64,000 bases of DNA from NCBI GenBank assembly GCA_002733905.1, contig NVXK01000004.1, positions 105,418 to 169,417 on the forward strand. The letters run 5' to 3'. Each line of letters begins with the position of its first letter. The stretch's first letter is position 1. Positions 20,910-31,426 of this stretch are shown in pieces. The notes under the pieces were generated by a model, which searched no databases, was not told the DNA's origin, and saw only the letters and a program-made list of their open reading frames with translations. Made by a program: the position numbers and the translations under genes. Origin of the DNA: Robiginitomaculum sp. (GTDB lineage Bacteria; Pseudomonadota; Alphaproteobacteria; Caulobacterales; Maricaulaceae).

Positions 20910-21869
20910 ATGATTTGGTTATTAATGGGCATATTGGTTTTTGCCGTTCTCTTATTTATTACTAAACCGCTATATATGAAAAAGACACCGACACTGGTCG
21001 AAGATCGTGAAGTCGTCGATTATCTTGCACAAATAGACTTGCTTGATACACAAATTGCGGCCCAAAGCTCGAATAATAGCGGTGATGTAGAGGCGCTTAC
21101 AGCAAGTAAAAATACATTACAACGCGCACTCTTAAAGCATAAAGAGAATACGATTGCAAAACCGAGCGCCCCTTCTTCTTTAGTCTTGTCTTCAATATTT
21201 TTGCTCTTTGGATTCTTGACCCTTGGTATTTACACAATGATTGGACGTCCTGAATTGACCAAACAAGGCGCGCTAGAACGACCAACACTCGCGGCGGCGC
21301 AAAAATTAAGTCAAAACTCTGATCCTCGGCGCGGGAACAATCAATCCCTTAGCGAATTACTTACCCAACTTGAACAAAAATTAACGGGGGATGGTAATAC
21401 TGAGGAGGGATGGACACTATATGCGCGGACATTGATGAATCTTGGTCGTTATGACGAAGCCCTTATAGCCTATGAAAAAGTTGTAACGCTAACGGACGGC
21501 AAAGAAACAGTTTTGATAGAACAGCAGCAAGCCAAAGATTATATTGCACAGCGCCGTGGGGAGGCGAATGCCACTGTAGGAATGCCTGTACAACGCCCTA
21601 AAGGCCCCAATCAAGAGCAGATAAATGCGGCCGCGCAAATGAGTTCGCAAGACCGTGCGGCGATGATAGAGGGCATGGTCGCGCAGCTAGCGCAAAAACT
21701 TGAAGATAATTCTGACAACCCTGAAGGCTGGGTACGGTTATTACGCGCACGAAAAGTCCTTGCTCAAACAGATCAAGCACAGGCAGATATAATAACAGTG
21801 CGTGAAATTTATAAAGACAAACCTGAAATTATCTCGCAAATTTTGAATGCGAGTGGTTGGGGGGAATAG
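20910..21869 (+). CDS. ccmI: c-type cytochrome biogenesis protein CcmI (TPR)
   Basis: N-terminal TM helix, second TM, SELLTQLEQKLTGDGNTEEGWTLYARTLMNLGRYDEALIAYEKV and LAQKLEDNSDNPEGWVRLLRA. Confidence 0.75.
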   Translation: MIWLLMGILVFAVLLFITKPLYMKKTPTLVEDREVVDYLAQIDLLDTQIAAQSSNNSGDVEALTASKNTLQRALLKHKENTIAKPSAPSSLVLSSIFLLFGFLTLGIYTMIGRPELTKQGALERPTLAAAQKLSQNSDPRRGNNQSLSELLTQLEQKLTGDGNTEEGWTLYARTLMNLGRYDEALIAYEKVVTLTDGKETVLIEQQQAKDYIAQRRGEANATVGMPVQRPKGPNQEQINAAAQMSSQDRAAMIEGMVAQLAQKLEDNSDNPEGWVRLLRARKVLAQTDQAQADIITVREIYKDKPEIISQILNASGWGE

Positions 21870-22010
21870 ATAATAAAATATTTCCCTAAACAGGGTTGAT
21901 GTGTTTTCATCCTGTAAGGGCTCAGGCCACAATGACAATACGTGCCGCGCAGAGTTGACACTCCTCATAAATTTACCATACAATTTGCATACATAATATT
22001 TTGGAGTTTT

Positions 22011-22394
22011 ATGGCTATGAGTGCCTCATCACTGCGATCAGCTCTTTTTACCAATGCGGTTTTTTCCACATTGACAGGATTGTCGCTTTTATTTTTTCCC
22101 AAAAATGTATCTGGTATACTTGGCTTTGATCATCCCGGCATCTTTCGTCTATTAGGTATATCGCTTTTGTTTCATGCGGTCATGTTGGCATGGATGAGAA
22201 ATAGACCGACTATTCGAGGTTGGACAAAAATCAACCTTGGCATCATTACGCCTTATCCTATCATTATACTGACGCTCATATCTTTCGGACATATTATAGG
22301 CACGGCGGGCATCGTCTTGGCCGGAACCGACGGATTGGTCGTGGGCCTTATCGCGGTTTGGCAATATCACGCATTAAAGAAAAACATGCTGTAG
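22011..22394 (+). CDS. Small integral membrane protein (~4 TM), unknown
   Basis: Hydrophobic segments; start placed at MAMSASSL. Confidence 0.6.
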   Translation: MAMSASSLRSALFTNAVFSTLTGLSLLFFPKNVSGILGFDHPGIFRLLGISLLFHAVMLAWMRNRPTIRGWTKINLGIITPYPIIILTLISFGHIIGTAGIVLAGTDGLVVGLIAVWQYHALKKNML

Positions 22395-22412
22395 GTCTGA
22401 CATACTATTTTT

Positions 22413-23411
22413 TTATTTACGTGTATCAACCTCATTGATTTTTTCGCTAGCATAAATACGACTAATGAAAACAATGCGGTTTTTGGCACTATCAATCATG
22501 GCGATAACCCCGTCACTAAAAGCCGCACCGCCAAAATTTGCGCTTGTGGCATGTACATAGTCGGTTTTGTCCATGCCTTGTATGCTCAGCCCATCATTGA
22601 TTGTGTAGCTTAGGCTTGTATTGGGGGCAGAGGTATGCGGTGTCATTTTTTGCAAGCTTTGATGCCCATTGCCTGAAATAGCAATATAGCTGTCTTCAGC
22701 GAAGTCTATGGCATTAATATGAATGCTGTTGTTCGTGTTCGCGATTGTTTTCCATTTCCCATCTATGAGGGTTTTAACAGCCGATTGTGATTTCGCATTC
22801 TGGATGAGAACGGTGAGGGTGTCACCGCTAAACACACACGCAATAGTATTTTTAGGAATGCTTTGGCTGTCCTGTGACAATATTTCCACAAGGTCGTCCT
22901 TCACCTCTACGGACAGGCTCACAATTTTATTGGCTGTCATCAAAAGTTTTAGGCTGTTTTTTGCAGGTTCAGTGCTCTGGCAAAATACCAGTGGCGCGAG
23001 GAGAGGGGCGGTAACTGTTATGGGCGTAAAACTACCATCATCATCGGATTCAACAAAACTGACAAGTTTGTTATCCTCTGTAACCGCTAGAAACACCCCC
23101 GGCGCATTGTCACGTGAAAGACCAAGTGTATCCCGATAGGTGTTCGTATCAATTGCAATAGGGCTACGCCCTTCAATGTCCGTAGAGAAAATTTTTCCGT
23201 CTGTACCCATAAGAATCACGCGACCTAACCACGGCGCAACATTGTTAGGAACATAGCTTAACGATTGAACCTGCATATCCGTATCAAATGCATGGGTTGT
23301 CACCATTGAGATCTTCATTTGGGGCTCAGCGTTTTCGTCTGAGTTATCAGCACACGCGTAAAGGCTGAGAACAGCCGTCGAAACGCATAGAGATTTAAGA
23401 ATTGAGCGCAT
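22413..23411 (-). CDS. Hypothetical lipoprotein
   Basis: Signal with lipobox-like SLYACAD; ~330 aa open frame. Confidence 0.65.
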   Translation of the reverse strand: MRSILKSLCVSTAVLSLYACADNSDENAEPQMKISMVTTHAFDTDMQVQSLSYVPNNVAPWLGRVILMGTDGKIFSTDIEGRSPIAIDTNTYRDTLGLSRDNAPGVFLAVTEDNKLVSFVESDDDGSFTPITVTAPLLAPLVFCQSTEPAKNSLKLLMTANKIVSLSVEVKDDLVEILSQDSQSIPKNTIACVFSGDTLTVLIQNAKSQSAVKTLIDGKWKTIANTNNSIHINAIDFAEDSYIAISGNGHQSLQKMTPHTSAPNTSLSYTINDGLSIQGMDKTDYVHATSANFGGAAFSDGVIAMIDSAKNRIVFISRIYASEKINEVDTRK

Positions 23412-23644
23412 ATTTTATCCATTTCGTATCTGTATTTTTCCTGCTAATTCACCCTGTGGATAAATGCCAGTGAATAATGCCGCATTTTGGCGGTATTATA
23501 ATACCTCTCTCTTAACGCATTGTTTTTATGAGGAAAATAGATAAAGTACAGAAAAGAGTTGACCAAGCCCTTACACGCTCCTAAGAGAACCAAGTTATTC
23601 CATATAGGCGTGAATTTTTTCGTCTATGATCACAAGGTTAAGTC

Positions 23645-24115
23645 ATGAAAACTACAAAATTTCTAACGACGGCTGAGATTGAAAAGAAATGGATCATTAT
23701 CGACGCTGAAAACGTTGTTACTGGTCGTCTTGCTTCTTTTATCGCAATGCGTCTTCGCGGCAAGCATTTGCCAACATATACTCCACATAATGATTGCGGT
23801 GACCATGTTGTCGTTATCAATGCTGAAAAAGTGCATCTCACAGGTAAAAAGCTTAAAAACAAAGTTTATTATCGCCATACTGGTTATCCAGGTGGTTTGA
23901 AAGAAACAACAGCAGGTAAAATTCTTGAAGGTCGTTTCCCAGAGCGCGTTATGCGTAAAGCGGTACAACGTATGTTGCCAAAAGAAAGCCCACTTGCACG
24001 CCAACAGCTTTCAAATTTACATGTATATGCGGGACCAGATCACAAGCATACGGCACAACAGCCAGAGCTTATCGATTTCGCGTCACATAATCCTAAAAAC
24101 GTACGTAGAAACTAG
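23645..24115 (+). CDS. rplM: 50S ribosomal protein L13
   Basis: [38 protein letters not shown]. Confidence 0.97.
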   Translation: MKTTKFLTTAEIEKKWIIIDAENVVTGRLASFIAMRLRGKHLPTYTPHNDCGDHVVVINAEKVHLTGKKLKNKVYYRHTGYPGGLKETTAGKILEGRFPERVMRKAVQRMLPKESPLARQQLSNLHVYAGPDHKHTAQQPELIDFASHNPKNVRRN

Positions 24116-24126
24116 GGGACACAGAT

Positions 24127-24630
24127 ATGTCTGAAACAAAAACACTAGAAGACTTAAAAGAAGTCATGGGCGACGCACCTGTCGTAACTGCGGACGGTAC
24201 AGTCGTAGAAGCTGCTGCACTTCCAGAGCCAAAGATCGATGATCTTGGTCGTGCATATGCAACAGGTAAACGTAAAAACTCAATTGCTCGCGTTTGGATC
24301 AAACCAGGTAGCGGCAAAATCATCATCAATGGCCGTGAACAAGAAGTTTACTTCGCGCGTCCAGTGCTTCGTCTTATCATTCGTCAGCCTTTCGAAGCTG
24401 CGGAACGTGTAGACAGCTATGACGTTATGGCAACAGTAAAAGGCGGCGGTTTGTCTGGCCAAGCTGGTGCAGTTCGTCACGGCATTTCTAAAGCACTTAC
24501 ATATTACGAGCCAGCGCTGCGTACAGCGTTGAAAGCCGGTGGCTTTATGACACGCGATAGTCGTGTTGTTGAACGTAAAAAATACGGTCGTGCTAAGGCG
24601 CGTAAGAGCTTCCAGTTCTCGAAACGTTAA
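24127..24630 (+). CDS. rpsI: 30S ribosomal protein S9
   Basis: [26 protein letters not shown] ... [23 protein letters not shown]. Confidence 0.97.
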   Translation: MSETKTLEDLKEVMGDAPVVTADGTVVEAAALPEPKIDDLGRAYATGKRKNSIARVWIKPGSGKIIINGREQEVYFARPVLRLIIRQPFEAAERVDSYDVMATVKGGGLSGQAGAVRHGISKALTYYEPALRTALKAGGFMTRDSRVVERKKYGRAKARKSFQFSKR

Positions 24631-24662
24631 GCAAAAAGACAGACATTTATGTCTATTTATTG

Positions 24663-24692
24663 TGGACGCTCTTCGGGGCGTCCATTTTTTTT
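24663..24692 (+). terminator. Rho-independent terminator after rpsI
   Basis: TGGACGC-tcttcggg-GCGTCCA followed by T8. Confidence 0.9.
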
Positions 24693-24717
24693 GGAATTTT
24701 ATACAATTGGGTGAGTC

Positions 24718-25755
24718 ATGCAGAAACTAAAAACCGCAATTCTTGGCGCGTCAGGCTATACAGGCGCCGAAGCCGTTCGCCTGATCAACAATCATCCAAA
24801 GCTGACGATTTCCGCACTCACTGCTAACCGCCATGCGGGTAAAGCCTACGGCGAAGTTTACCCTCATCTTGCCCATTCAGGCTATCCAAAGCTTGCCAAA
24901 TGGGAAGATGTGAAATGGGACGAGATCGATGTTGTCTTCGCCTGCCTGCCACACGGCGCAAGCGAAGAAACAATTGCAATCGTCTCTAACAATGTCTCCA
25001 AAATCGTTGATTTATCAGCAGATTTCCGCCTCAAGGACGCAGACCTTTACGCCCGTACTTATGGCCGTACACATACTGCGCCCAAATTACTCGACAAAGC
25101 AATCTATGGCCTGAGCGAATACGCACGCGACGACCTTGCAGGTGCGAGCCTTACGGCCTGTCCGGGGTGTTATCCAACGGCGAGCCTGCTCGCGCTCTTG
25201 CCTGCCATGCCGCATATCGACCCGTCCAACATCATTATTGACGCGAAAACAGGAATTAGTGGCGCAGGGCGCAAAGAAAACCTCGCATTCCTCTACCCTG
25301 AAAGCGCAGAGGGCGCACATGCTTACGCCATAGGCAATCACCGTCACGGCCCCGAAATTGACCAAATGCTCACCAATGCGATTGGCCAAAATGTCGAAGT
25401 CAGCTTCACCCCCCATCTTGTCCCGATGAATAGAGGCATGATCGCCACATGTTATGTGAAACTCAACGACGGCATGAACCTCGCCGATCTCCGCGCTGTC
25501 TATGAAACACGCTACAAGGATGAACCCTTCGTCCATGTCGAAGCAGAGGGCATTGTACCGCACACACGCCATGTTCGCGCCTCAAACCAGTGTCGCATAG
25601 GCATATTCGCAGATCGCCGCGCAGGGCACGCTATCATCATCTCTGTCATAGACAATTTGACCAAGGGCAGCTCTGGCCAAGCCCTCCAAAACCTCAACCT
25701 GATGATGGAGTGGGACGAAACCCTCGGCCTCGACATGGTACCTGTATTCCCATAG
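24718..25755 (+). CDS. argC: N-acetyl-gamma-glutamyl-phosphate reductase
   Basis: ILGASGYTGAEAVRLINNHP, CPGCYPTASLLAL, SGAGRK. Confidence 0.97.
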   Translation: MQKLKTAILGASGYTGAEAVRLINNHPKLTISALTANRHAGKAYGEVYPHLAHSGYPKLAKWEDVKWDEIDVVFACLPHGASEETIAIVSNNVSKIVDLSADFRLKDADLYARTYGRTHTAPKLLDKAIYGLSEYARDDLAGASLTACPGCYPTASLLALLPAMPHIDPSNIIIDAKTGISGAGRKENLAFLYPESAEGAHAYAIGNHRHGPEIDQMLTNAIGQNVEVSFTPHLVPMNRGMIATCYVKLNDGMNLADLRAVYETRYKDEPFVHVEAEGIVPHTRHVRASNQCRIGIFADRRAGHAIIISVIDNLTKGSSGQALQNLNLMMEWDETLGLDMVPVFP

Positions 25756-25764
25756 TCTTTGGCT

Positions 25765-25944
25765 ATGAAATTCACGCACTGCATAGCCACGCTCGACGAT
25801 GCCTCGGCGATTAAAACGCTCATGGCGCTCTCAATGGCAAAGCTCTTGCCTGATGTGCTGAGTAAAGAACAAGCGGAGAAATCCGAAGCCTCTATGGGCG
25901 CAACGCCGTCAAAGTCCCCACAATTTTCATGCGGAAAACGCTAA
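25765..25944 (+). pseudogene. Truncated GNAT-family acetyltransferase N-terminus
   Basis: MKFTHCIATLDDASAIKTLMALSMAKLLPDVLSKEQAEKSEASMG resembles GNAT N-terminus, then stops. Confidence 0.55.
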
Positions 25945-26349
25945 TTACGCCGAATAAATATCAAGATGTGCCTTAGGCGGCGTAGCAGACATTTTTGTCA
26001 ACGCAGCAAATAACCGTTCCGCGTTCACGCCATCGTCTTTAAGTTTACGTGCGATAGGTTTCGGTAGAAAACCAATGTGGAAAGTCGAGACAACACTCGG
26101 ATTGCCAATGATTTCAATATAGCCCATGACCTTAATCGCGTTCGGATCATAATCATTATTGAGGTCTTTGACTAATCTAAGCCCGATAATGTCTTCTTCT
26201 GTCTCAACTTTGTCAATCGCGTCAAGAAACTCTTTGAAATTATCAGCGCGAAATTTAAGCCCCGCAATAAGAACATTAGACTCCATAAGGCGCGCAGATC
26301 GCTCAGCCTGTTCAGTAGGTTTTAATGTATACATTGATCGACACTCCAC
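25945..26349 (-). CDS. HIRAN-domain-like protein
   Basis: NVLIAGLKFR...IGLRLVKDLNNDYDPNAIKVMGYIE...HIGFLPKPIARKL. Confidence 0.7.
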   Translation of the reverse strand: MECRSMYTLKPTEQAERSARLMESNVLIAGLKFRADNFKEFLDAIDKVETEEDIIGLRLVKDLNNDYDPNAIKVMGYIEIIGNPSVVSTFHIGFLPKPIARKLKDDGVNAERLFAALTKMSATPPKAHLDIYSA

Positions 26350-26612
26350 GTTAACGATGAACGCACGCTATAACGCCTAAGATTACCAAGTCAATCTAAG
26401 TTAGTCAGAAGGGCACAAATGAAATTTGGGGGCAAGACGATCGAATTAACTAACTGTAGATATATTGGCTAAAGGCTATCGCCCCATATCCCAACCCCAC
26501 ATTTGCCAACTGTTCTAAGTAAAGTTTCATATCAGTTTGTCAAAATAATTGTTGCACCTTATAAAGGCTATGCCAAGTTAGTTTAAAATATCTATCCTTA
26601 TTTTCCAGCGAC

Positions 26613-27047
26613 CTATGGCGCGGAGGGATGATCAAACGCAGGCACTAGGACCATGTTTCCGCCGTCTGTTAATTCATTTCTGATCTCAATATAGGGCTTA
26701 TATTCTTCTGAAGAATACCATTCTTTCACCACAGACATAGACGGAAACTTAATGATTACTGTTGACTTGTGATCCCATTTCCCTTCCAAAACTTGCGGAT
26801 CGGGAGATATAGCCACAATATTTGCGCCGATACTCTGCAAATGCTCTACTACTGGGATCGCGTACTGGGTTGTATAGGGGGCAGAATCTGGGATGGTAAG
26901 TTGTACGATTAAATATACGGGACTCTGTGGGTTGGCCCTTTCCACGGTCTCAGATTCGTTATGTTGTTGTGCAGTCAATTTATGGTTGTTTTCAGCACAC
27001 CCAAACAACGGAATAAAAATACAGGCCGTTAATAATAATGTTTTCAT
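26613..27047 (-). CDS. DUF1330-like lipoprotein
   Basis: Lipobox IPLFGCAEN; VLEGKWDHKSTVIIKFPSMSVVKEWYSSEEYKPYIEIRNE. Confidence 0.75.
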   Translation of the reverse strand: MKTLLLTACIFIPLFGCAENNHKLTAQQHNESETVERANPQSPVYLIVQLTIPDSAPYTTQYAIPVVEHLQSIGANIVAISPDPQVLEGKWDHKSTVIIKFPSMSVVKEWYSSEEYKPYIEIRNELTDGGNMVLVPAFDHPSAP

Positions 27048-27404
27048 GAATTAAATCCCTCTGTTTTATTTATTACACCACATATATGCGAATGAATTCA
27101 ATATACATTTTCAAGCTCTTCACGCTATTATTACATTTCCATTTTTGTATTGATATTGGCAATGTTAAATTTTAAACTGTGGTAATTTGCAAATGTTTGG
27201 ATGGTTTTGTACCATTGTGTTTTTCGTTTTTACGGAAAATTTACTGGTGTCATGAAGGCTCCCTTTTGTGACGTATACAATAGAGGCCTACCCGTAAAAA
27301 GCAAGAGAGATGATTTGCAGTGTTTTGGTCTAGACCCGTATCGTGGCAATGTGTATATGCCTAAGTAAATATAAGTATGTGAATATGACGAAGGCTAGAA
27401 AAAC

Positions 27405-27683
27405 ATGGTTTGGAATAGGAATAGGGCGGTTGCGCTAAATGATGATCTCGATATTTTATTGGGGGATTTGTTTAATGAGTGGGGGCTGGAGAATTTGCCC
27501 GACGGCGAAGCCATGCTTAAAAAATATCTGCCCTTGCGTTCACTGGATTTCACCAATGAAATTGTTGTATGTGCAGGCATGAAAGTAGAAGACGAAACCA
27601 ATTTGGCGCGCCGCATTAAACGCAAATTCGTGCAACGCTATGGCCAAACCGTCTCGACCGCCAGTTATGGGCGCGAATATTAG
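27405..27683 (+). CDS. Hypothetical 92-aa protein
   Basis: Open frame in otherwise ORF-poor region. Confidence 0.45.
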   Translation: MVWNRNRAVALNDDLDILLGDLFNEWGLENLPDGEAMLKKYLPLRSLDFTNEIVVCAGMKVEDETNLARRIKRKFVQRYGQTVSTASYGREY

Positions 27684-27839
27684 GCGCATATTTACGCGTC
27701 CTTATTAATTAATCCACGTTTTGCCAAACACCCCTATATTACAAATGTTCCTTCATTAAAGGCATCAATCGTACGTTAGTTTGAGGTGAAGGAAAATGTC
27801 AGCATATGTGTTGTGGAATGTGACGTCCCACACATATTA

Positions 27840-28130
27840 TGTCGCGGCACCCCAAGGGCACTTCCTCGCTATGCTCAGGGCGCGTGTGCTAAGAGTTGGC
27901 CGTCGCGCTTGAGGTGAGAGCGAAGTTTCGTAATCTTGCTAAGAGGAACGTATAAAAAATGACATTTCCGTACCCCAAGGGTATTCCGTCGTGCATGTGG
28001 TTTTAGCTATCACGAAACATTTATACACTCCCACGGTATCCGGTGAAGGTCGGAGCCACGCGGACAGGCCTTGCTAAAAGGTTGAGAATACAAGCAAAAC
28101 GTCGAAGGGAGACCTTGTGGCGATAATTGT
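27840..28130. other. ORF-poor intergenic segment with internal repeated motifs; candidate structured RNA or degenerate element
   Basis: ACCCCAAGGG at 27849 and 27972; TGCTAARAG at 27887, 27937, 28072; no convincing coding frame. Confidence 0.3.
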
Positions 28131-28234
28131 GTTGGCGCGTTCGTATAAAAGTTTAATGCAAATTTCACGTGACCGAGTGCAAGATTTCGCGCATATTCAA
28201 ATTTCTTTAAAATATGCGAATCTAGCAGGGTGTT

Positions 28235-28585
28235 ATGAAACCAAAAATCGGCCTTAAAATTTTATGTCTCAGCATGGTTGTCGCACTGTCTGCTTGTACG
28301 ACGGTAAAGCAAAAGATTTCTGACTTGGATTTCATCAAATTACCAGAATTTCGCGAAGACGCCGAAAATATTGGCAATTATCTCAGCGTAGCAAATGCGC
28401 CGCAAACGCCGACAGATGTGCGTTCGGATGCGGCTTGGGATAATTCTGTACGCGAACTCATAGCCGTTGGGAATTCATTTAAGGTACCAGACGGCGAACC
28501 TGTCCTCAGCGAAACCGAGATTGAACAAAAAATGCAAATGCTACGTGCCCAAGTCGACGAATATAAGCGCGACGACCCGCAATAA
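28235..28585 (+). CDS. Hypothetical lipoprotein
   Basis: Lipobox ALSACTT, immediately upstream of recJ. Confidence 0.65.
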   Translation: MKPKIGLKILCLSMVVALSACTTVKQKISDLDFIKLPEFREDAENIGNYLSVANAPQTPTDVRSDAAWDNSVRELIAVGNSFKVPDGEPVLSETEIEQKMQMLRAQVDEYKRDDPQ

Positions 28586-28587
28586 AA

Positions 28588-30363
28588 GTGACAAACTTTG
28601 TATCAAATGCGCCACTGCTCGATGTGCAAGATTCTGTACGTGGGCGGAAATGGGTTTTGCGCTGTGGTGATGACGATAAAATCATCGCCCTTACACGCAC
28701 TGGCCTTTCACAAACAAGCGCGCAGCTCTTGGCAGGGCGAGGGATAACACCGCAAGACGCGCAGAATTTCCTCAACCCAACACTTCGCAATCTCTTGCCA
28801 GATCCGTCGTCTCTCCAAGACATGGACAAAGCCGCGAAACATATTCTGGACGCAGTCCAAGCCCGTAAAAAAATCACAGTCTTCGCCGACTATGACGTTG
28901 ACGGCGGCACAAGCGCCGCCCAACTCATCCGCTGGGCAAGAGCGATTGGCATAACATTCGGCCTCTATGTACCAGACCGTATCAAAGAAGGTTATGGGCC
29001 AAGCGAACAGGCCTTTCGCCAACTTAAGGACGAGGGCAATGACCTCGTCATAACAGTAGATTGCGGCGCGTCCGCGACACAGGCATTACACACAGCCGCC
29101 GAAATCGAACTGCCCGTCATCGTCATTGATCACCATATGATGGTCGGCGATTTACCGCCGACATTGGCGCTCGTAAATCCAAACCGCGCAGACGACACAT
29201 CGGGGCTAGGGCATTTGGCGGCGGCAGGCGTGACATTCGTTCTGCTCGTGGCGCTGAACAGAGAAGCCAAGGCGAGGGGAATGCAAAACACGCCCAACTT
29301 GCTCGACTTTCTTGACTTGACCGCGCTTGGGACGATTTGTGACGTTGTACCGCTCAAAGGCCTTAACCGCGCATTTGTGGCGCAAGGGCTAAAAGTCCTA
29401 ACGGCCAACCCAAATTTCGGTTTAGCGGCTTTAGCCGATGTAGCAGGGGTAAGCGCGCCGTTCACGACCTATCACGGCGGCTTTATACTCGGGCCACGCA
29501 TCAATGCGGGTGGACGTATTGGGCAGGCCGATATGGGCGCAAAACTATTGTCCAGTGATGACGAGGCAGAAGTCATTGGCTACGCGCAAGAACTTGATAA
29601 AATTAACGCCGAGCGCAAATTGCTCCAAGACCGTATTTTGGAAGAAGCAAAGGCAAAAGCCGCAAGCCTCCCCAAAGACCACAAGGTGACGATTGTGGCT
29701 ATGGAGGGCTGGCACGCAGGGGTTATCGGCATTGTGGCAGGACGGCTGAAAGATTTGTATGGACGGCCTGCGATTGTCATTGGCGTTGATGAATATGGAG
29801 CAGGTAAAGGCTCTGGACGGTCATTATCCGGGGTTAACCTTGGCGCGGCTATTCATTTGGCCAAAGAGAAGGGGCTGATTGAGGCTGGCGGCGGTCACGA
29901 GATGGCGGCAGGGCTGACGGTTCATAAAGATAAAATTGAGGCTTTTAGTCAATTCATGGAAATGCATTTGGCGGCTGAAGTCGAGCAAGCCCGTAAAAAC
30001 TCGACGTTCAAAGTCGATGTGCTTTTGCATCCATCTGCGGTGAATGCCGCACTGATAGAAGAAATAGAATCCGTAGGGCCGTATGGTGCCAATATGCCAG
30101 AACCCGTTTTCGCATTTGCCAATATGCGTATCAGCTACGCAAAACGGTTGAATGGGGGACATGTGAGATGTGCTTTTGAAGATAATTCAGGGGTGCGTTT
30201 ATCGGGAATCGCTTTTCGCGCAGAGGAAAACGGCATGGCGGACATACTTTTAACGCCCAACCCACCAATCGTGCATGTGGCTGCGCGACTTAAACAAGAT
30301 AGTTGGCAAGGTAGGACACGTATAGATGTACAATTAGTGGACTTAGCGCTTGTGGATAAATAA
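28588..30363 (+). CDS. recJ: Single-stranded-DNA-specific exonuclease RecJ (GTG start)
   Basis: FADYDVDGGTSAAQLIRW, DHHMMVGDLPPTLALVNPNR, GPRINAGGRIGQAD. Confidence 0.96.
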   Translation: MTNFVSNAPLLDVQDSVRGRKWVLRCGDDDKIIALTRTGLSQTSAQLLAGRGITPQDAQNFLNPTLRNLLPDPSSLQDMDKAAKHILDAVQARKKITVFADYDVDGGTSAAQLIRWARAIGITFGLYVPDRIKEGYGPSEQAFRQLKDEGNDLVITVDCGASATQALHTAAEIELPVIVIDHHMMVGDLPPTLALVNPNRADDTSGLGHLAAAGVTFVLLVALNREAKARGMQNTPNLLDFLDLTALGTICDVVPLKGLNRAFVAQGLKVLTANPNFGLAALADVAGVSAPFTTYHGGFILGPRINAGGRIGQADMGAKLLSSDDEAEVIGYAQELDKINAERKLLQDRILEEAKAKAASLPKDHKVTIVAMEGWHAGVIGIVAGRLKDLYGRPAIVIGVDEYGAGKGSGRSLSGVNLGAAIHLAKEKGLIEAGGGHEMAAGLTVHKDKIEAFSQFMEMHLAAEVEQARKNSTFKVDVLLHPSAVNAALIEEIESVGPYGANMPEPVFAFANMRISYAKRLNGGHVRCAFEDNSGVRLSGIAFRAEENGMADILLTPNPPIVHVAARLKQDSWQGRTRIDVQLVDLALVDK

Positions 30364-30447
30364 AGGAGCGAAATAATTTGGCGTTTCTTACGTTTTGCTC
30401 TTGCAAGCACAAGAATACGCCTATATATCCTCATTTCGCAAAGCAGT

Positions 30448-30522
30448 GCGCCCTTCGTCTATCGGTTAGGACGCCAGGTTTTCAACCTGGAAAGAGGGGT
30501 TCGATTCCCCTAGGGCGTACCA
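30448..30522 (+). tRNA. tRNA-Glu (TTC)
   Basis: Cloverleaf GCGCCCT/AGGGCGT, TTTTCAA anticodon loop, encoded CCA. Confidence 0.96.
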
Positions 30523-30624
30523 TTTAGCTCGCGACCAAACACTTCCACGATATGAACTGCAAAAACTGGTGGAAATGCCTATCAATGAATTGCATCTGCG
30601 GAAGGGTTCGGTTACATACTGATT

Positions 30625-31104
30625 ATGAAAAAAATATACACAACACTGACATCTCTCCTTGTTCTTGCGAGCGCGCATATTGCGAATGCTGATGAAATGC
30701 CGTCAGCAATGAATTTTGGCCCACGAGAAACACTCACAATCGTTTCTGGTGACAAAACACACAGCTTTAATATCGAAGTAGCAGACACACGTGCCGAGCG
30801 TGCGCGCGGCTATATGTTCCGTGATACAGTCGCTGTAGATGAAGGCATGTTATTTGAATTTGAAGAGGTTGAAGTCGCTTCAATTTGGATGAAAAACACA
30901 AGTGTATTTCTGGATGTGCTATTCGTACAGCCCAATGGCAGTATTTTGAAAATTGAACATTCCGCCAAGCCGTATTCGCTACGGTCTATGACATCCGAAG
31001 CCCCTGTTGCCGCTGTTCTAGAACTCGCGGGCGGTCAAACAAATGCGCGTGGGATCAAAGCCGGCGATATTGTTCAGCACGAATTCTTTACGTCTAAAAA
31101 ATAA
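30625..31104 (+). CDS. DUF192 family protein
   Basis: FNIEVADTRAERARGYMFRDTVAVDEGMLFEFEE...SIWMKNTSVFLDVLFV. Confidence 0.88.
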   Translation: MKKIYTTLTSLLVLASAHIANADEMPSAMNFGPRETLTIVSGDKTHSFNIEVADTRAERARGYMFRDTVAVDEGMLFEFEEVEVASIWMKNTSVFLDVLFVQPNGSILKIEHSAKPYSLRSMTSEAPVAAVLELAGGQTNARGIKAGDIVQHEFFTSKK

Positions 31105-31220
31105 AATAAATTAATTGCGATTTTGTGCAAACTTTCTTCTTTTGGGGCTTGCGTAATCTGAATTAGCAGTTAAAACACCAATTCCCAAACGGCAATGCTT
31201 CACAGCTTTGTCACTCGTGT

Positions 31221-31300
<80 letters not shown>

Positions 31301-31426
31301 TCTCTTTAAATATCAATATCATTGTCTTTAAGCGTAACATTGTTAGCGATGTTTCGTGGAATTCATATGGAATAAGGTTTTGGTAAGTATTTAGAACCAT
31401 GATCAAGGTAATAGAGAATCAGAGTA

